Below, one piece after another: positions 61,624 through 64,000 of a stretch of 64,000 nt of DNA. Every line of letters begins with the position of its first letter. Positions within the stretch are counted from its first letter, which is position 1. Source of the DNA: an uncultured Bacteroidales bacterium (GTDB taxonomy: Bacteria; Bacteroidota; Bacteroidia; Bacteroidales; UBA932); assembly GCA_944323825.1 (NCBI GenBank), contig CALUTY010000007.1, positions 1-64,000 on the forward strand. Direction: 5' to 3'. A model generated the notes under the pieces. It saw nothing but the letters and a program-made list of their open reading frames with translations, had not been told where the DNA came from and did not search any database. The translations under genes were made by a program, and so were the position numbers.

Positions 61624-63495
61624 ATGAAAAATTATATCTCAGGGCTTTTGACGGTGATCTGTTGCCTCTTTTACTGCGGACAGTATCTTGCTGCACAGGA
61701 TGGCCGGACCGGAGTTCTTGTCAGTCAGGCGGATTCATTGAGGTCGGAGTATCTGTTCGCCGAGTCTGTTGAAGCATGCAGGGAGGCCCTTGCTTCTGAG
61801 GCTGACACGGCAGCCCGTATGAAAATAGAAGACAAGCTTCTCCTTGGAGAGAACGGCATCAGCATGTCGTCATTTGTCAGCACTCCTTCCGTTGTGGCGA
61901 GACACAAATTTTCAATTGATGAGTTCTATCTGTTCTATCCTCTTCAGGACAGAAGCTGGAGGCCCGCCCCAAACCTGCTTGACACCTTGGGCACCCACCC
62001 TTTCAGCAAGGCGGCCTATGTGCCGGAAGGCAGCCGTGAGATATATTTTTCCGCTCCGGACCAGGAAGGGGCGATGAATATATACAGGACTGAATTGAAT
62101 GATACCGTATGGAGCCTGCCTGCTCTCATAAATGAAGATATGACTTCATCTTCGGATGAGATTTACCCGATGCTTTCTCCTGACGGGAAAAGCCTCTTCT
62201 TTGCCTCTTCCGGCCTCTATGGTGTCGGAGGCTATGACCTTTACATGTCTTCTTGGGATGAGGACAAGGGTGAATGGGGAGTCCCGGTAAACATGGGGTT
62301 CCCTTATTCTTCTCCGTATGATGATTTTCTTTTCATCAATACCCCTGACGGGAAATATTCAATCTTTGCCTCCAACAGGGACTGTTCCGCCGACAGCGTC
62401 TATGTCTATGTCCTTGAATATGACAGCATGCCTGTACGCAGGGAGATAAAGGATGCATCCGCGCTCAGGGAGATATGCCGGCTGCTTCCTGATGGAGACC
62501 ATGCCGGCGTGGACAGCGGGACTTCCGTTCCCGGGGTGCCGATTCCGGAAAGCATGGACACGAGGAAATACATGGACAAGATGTCTGAAGTCAGGTCTCT
62601 GAAAGATTCCCTGTTCAGCTGCATGTCACAGGTGGACAGATTCAGGGCTGACCTTGCTTCGGAGTCTGACGGAGATGCCCGCCGGGACATTGAGACGGAG
62701 CTGCTTGAATATGAGGCTTTGATCCCTGTGCTGCAGGATACGTTGAACAGGGCTTCGGCCGAATTGCAGAAGATAGAGATGGAATTCCTTTTCAATGGAG
62801 TCGTTATTGATCCGGACAAGATAGGAGCCGAAGCAGACAGGAAAGTTGTGGGTGCATCTTCTGGGTTCGCCTTTACGGAAAAGATACCTGGCGGACCGCT
62901 TTCCATGAAGTTCGAGGTGCCTGAGAAGAAGTTCGACTATTCATTCATGGTACTTCCGGAAGGCAGGTTCGCAGAAGACAACAAAGTGCCTGACGGCCTT
63001 GTTTATCAGATACAGATATTCACGCTGTCGCGACATGCGACGGTAGCCCAGCTCAACGGGCTTTCACCGGTCTTCGAATCCAGGACTCCTACAGGCAAAT
63101 ACACTTACCGTGTAGGCGTCTTCAGAACATACAATGATGTGCTTTCCAGATTGAACACTGTCAAGAAGGCGGGTTTCAAGACAGCCTATATAGTGCCTCT
63201 GAAGGACGGGAAGGTAATAAAGATGGCCGAAGCAAAGGCAATGGAAGCCGCAGCCAAACCGGTCTATCAGCTCAATATGCTTCCTGAAGCCGGCACTTTG
63301 CCGGATATCGCCCTGAAGGCCGTCAACCAGGCCGGGGCAAAAGATGTCGCCAAGATGGAGCAGGACGGGAAGACCGTCTTCACCGCAGGTCCTTTCTACA
63401 GCCTCCGGAAAGCCGAGGAAACGGCTGCAGCCGTAAGGGCCGCAGGAGTGCAGGAAGTTTCTGTAATAAAAATTGGAAATATCACCTCAAAATGA
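61624..63495 (+). CDS. exported PD40-propeller and SPOR-like protein
   Basis: A 623-residue exported protein from ATG 61624 (MKNYISGLL; ATG 61606 possible). Signal to about residue 24 (LAAQ). Then a helical start (residues about 35-75), a WD40/PD40-type propeller (IYFSAPDQEGAMNIY, YPMLSPDGKSLFFASSG, YDLYMSSWDEDKGEWG), a coiled-coil-like stretch (about 290-370: SEVRSLKDSLFSCMSQVDRF, ALIPVLQDTLNRASAELQK), and a C-terminal region with SPOR-like repeats (VYQIQIFTLSRHATVAQLNGL..KYTYRVGVFRTYNDVLSRL). SPOR binds denuded peptidoglycan at the septum, so it may be an envelope/cell division protein. It overlaps the longer frame of the NfeD-like gene; its stop is 16 bp before ATG 63512. Confidence 0.75.
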   Translation: MKNYISGLLTVICCLFYCGQYLAAQDGRTGVLVSQADSLRSEYLFAESVEACREALASEADTAARMKIEDKLLLGENGISMSSFVSTPSVVARHKFSIDEFYLFYPLQDRSWRPAPNLLDTLGTHPFSKAAYVPEGSREIYFSAPDQEGAMNIYRTELNDTVWSLPALINEDMTSSSDEIYPMLSPDGKSLFFASSGLYGVGGYDLYMSSWDEDKGEWGVPVNMGFPYSSPYDDFLFINTPDGKYSIFASNRDCSADSVYVYVLEYDSMPVRREIKDASALREICRLLPDGDHAGVDSGTSVPGVPIPESMDTRKYMDKMSEVRSLKDSLFSCMSQVDRFRADLASESDGDARRDIETELLEYEALIPVLQDTLNRASAELQKIEMEFLFNGVVIDPDKIGAEADRKVVGASSGFAFTEKIPGGPLSMKFEVPEKKFDYSFMVLPEGRFAEDNKVPDGLVYQIQIFTLSRHATVAQLNGLSPVFESRTPTGKYTYRVGVFRTYNDVLSRLNTVKKAGFKTAYIVPLKDGKVIKMAEAKAMEAAAKPVYQLNMLPEAGTLPDIALKAVNQAGAKDVAKMEQDGKTVFTAGPFYSLRKAEETAAAVRAAGVQEVSVIKIGNITSK

Positions 63496-63511
63496 TACAT
63501 TTGTCCTTGAT

Positions 63512-63982
63512 ATGGCATTCATAATAATACTGATGGCAGTAGGTCTTGTGCTGGTGCTTGCCGAGATTCTGCTGATTCCGGGAGTCGGTGTCGCGGGTAT
63601 TCTGGGGCTTGCTTCTCTCGGCGGTTCCTGTTTCTATGCATTCCATGAGTTCGGTCCGGGGACCGGAACAATCGTGACCGTCATAAATGTCGTGCTTCTT
63701 GTGGCACTCACGGTCTATGTCCTCAGGGCCAAGACATGGAAAAAATTAGCCTTGAACACCAATATTGATTCCAAGATCCAGTTTTTCGATGAAAATACCC
63801 TTGCGGTGGGAGATACGGGCAAGACACTCACCCGGCTTGCTCCGATGGGAACGGCGAAGATAGGTGAGAACAATTACGAGGTGAAGTCACTTGAGGGCAT
63901 CATTGACCCGGGGACGGAAGTCGAAATTGTCATGATTGAGGACAACAAGATATATGTGAAGCCTGTAGAGAAGGATTTTTGA
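63512..63982 (+). CDS. NfeD-like membrane protein
   Basis: A 156-residue membrane protein from ATG 63512. Three hydrophobic segments (about 1-20 AFIIILMAVGLVLVLAEILL, 25-45 and 53-73), then an OB-fold C-terminal domain (TLAVGDTGKTLTRLAPMGTAKIGENNYEVKSLEGIIDPGTEVEIV, with the GxxGxxxxxLxPxGxxxxxG pattern). This is the NfeD short form that pairs with flotillin-like FloA and organises membrane domains. The window ends 18 bp after the stop; a flotillin gene is expected next. The frame upstream to 63473 starts with a weaker codon and was not used. Confidence 0.88.
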   Translation: MAFIIILMAVGLVLVLAEILLIPGVGVAGILGLASLGGSCFYAFHEFGPGTGTIVTVINVVLLVALTVYVLRAKTWKKLALNTNIDSKIQFFDENTLAVGDTGKTLTRLAPMGTAKIGENNYEVKSLEGIIDPGTEVEIVMIEDNKIYVKPVEKDF

Positions 63983-64000
63983 AATTATCATAATTAATTT

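Noticed and set aside
1..64000. CRISPR arrays, tRNA or rRNA genes, insertion sequences, prophage
   Set aside because: No regular spaced repeats, cloverleaf sequence, rRNA blocks, transposase or integrase was recognised on reading; short tRNA genes could still be missed without a covariance search.

Overview
The window looks like a chromosomal segment of a member of the Bacteroidota, most likely order Bacteroidales. The evidence is the gene content: an FrdA/FrdB pair of the Bacteroidetes type, SecDF as one fused protein, DUF4492 ahead of cydA, a DUF5106-like thioredoxin lipoprotein, a DUF4923 protein, the coaX / outer membrane protein / TPR / lptC / ppiD run, eukaryote-type single-chain glycyl-tRNA synthetase and many SPII lipoproteins. 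Several promoters also match the Bacteroidetes pattern TTTG, 19-20 bases, TAnnTTTG. Genus cannot be fixed from sequence alone. No rRNA, tRNA, CRISPR array, transposase, integrase or phage gene was recognised; most of the window is housekeeping chromosome.

Layout. 1-979: a small LRR lipoprotein followed by a gene-poor stretch with a dense set of inverted repeats. 979-5134 (minus): a DUF5106-like thioredoxin lipoprotein, a BamE-like lipoprotein, galM, thyA and trmB. 5321-8428: a large secreted protein combining an HExxH peptidase-like domain, a propeller and a predicted beta-barrel. 8429-15050 (mostly minus): a YeiH-type exporter, a GNAT enzyme overlapping an unknown membrane-anchored protein, a CpXC zinc-ribbon protein (plus), galK and a secreted EEP-family enzyme. 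15324-16427: ychF. 16532-25966 (minus): mfd and the coaX to ppiD envelope operon. 26281-31446 (plus): ruvB, a secreted Ntn hydrolase and frdAB. 31516-33524 (minus): hflX and a TonB-like protein. 33630-41629: ybeY-mnmG, a small membrane protein and ruvA (minus), then sufS-sufE-DUF59-folK and glyQS. 41817-46290: three surface lipoproteins. 46482-48228 (minus): DUF4923 and a ThiL-like protein. 48373-52762: tpx, then the cytochrome bd genes and a secreted EEP enzyme. 52845-61455 (minus): dnaE, a sulfatase and secDF. 61624-63982: a PD40/SPOR-type protein and an NfeD-like protein.

How the genes fit together. Much of the window serves the envelope: LPS transport (LptC), periplasmic folding (PpiD), Sec export (SecDF), TonB, several lipoproteins and outer membrane beta-proteins. 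Energy genes are fumarate reductase/succinate dehydrogenase and cytochrome bd, as in an anaerobe that tolerates traces of oxygen. SufS, SufE and a DUF59 protein supply iron-sulfur assembly, needed among others by FrdB. DNA maintenance is represented by dnaE, mfd, ruvA and ruvB.

Most notable points. (1) Two perfect 14-bp parS-type palindromes (GTTCCACGTGGAAC) lie 940 bp apart, one inside an extra segment of mnmG and one 2 bp beyond ruvA, with a third one-mismatch copy in folK; this looks like the chromosome partition centre. (2) A ThiL-like protein keeps the fold-level sequence but has lost nearly all aspartate motifs that bind Mg-ATP, so it is probably a pseudoenzyme. (3) The trmB product carries a 59-residue insertion built from three 16-bp repeats read in different frames. 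(4) A peptidase-propeller-barrel fusion. (5) frdAB without an adjacent membrane-anchor gene. (6) The palindrome cluster at 811-941.
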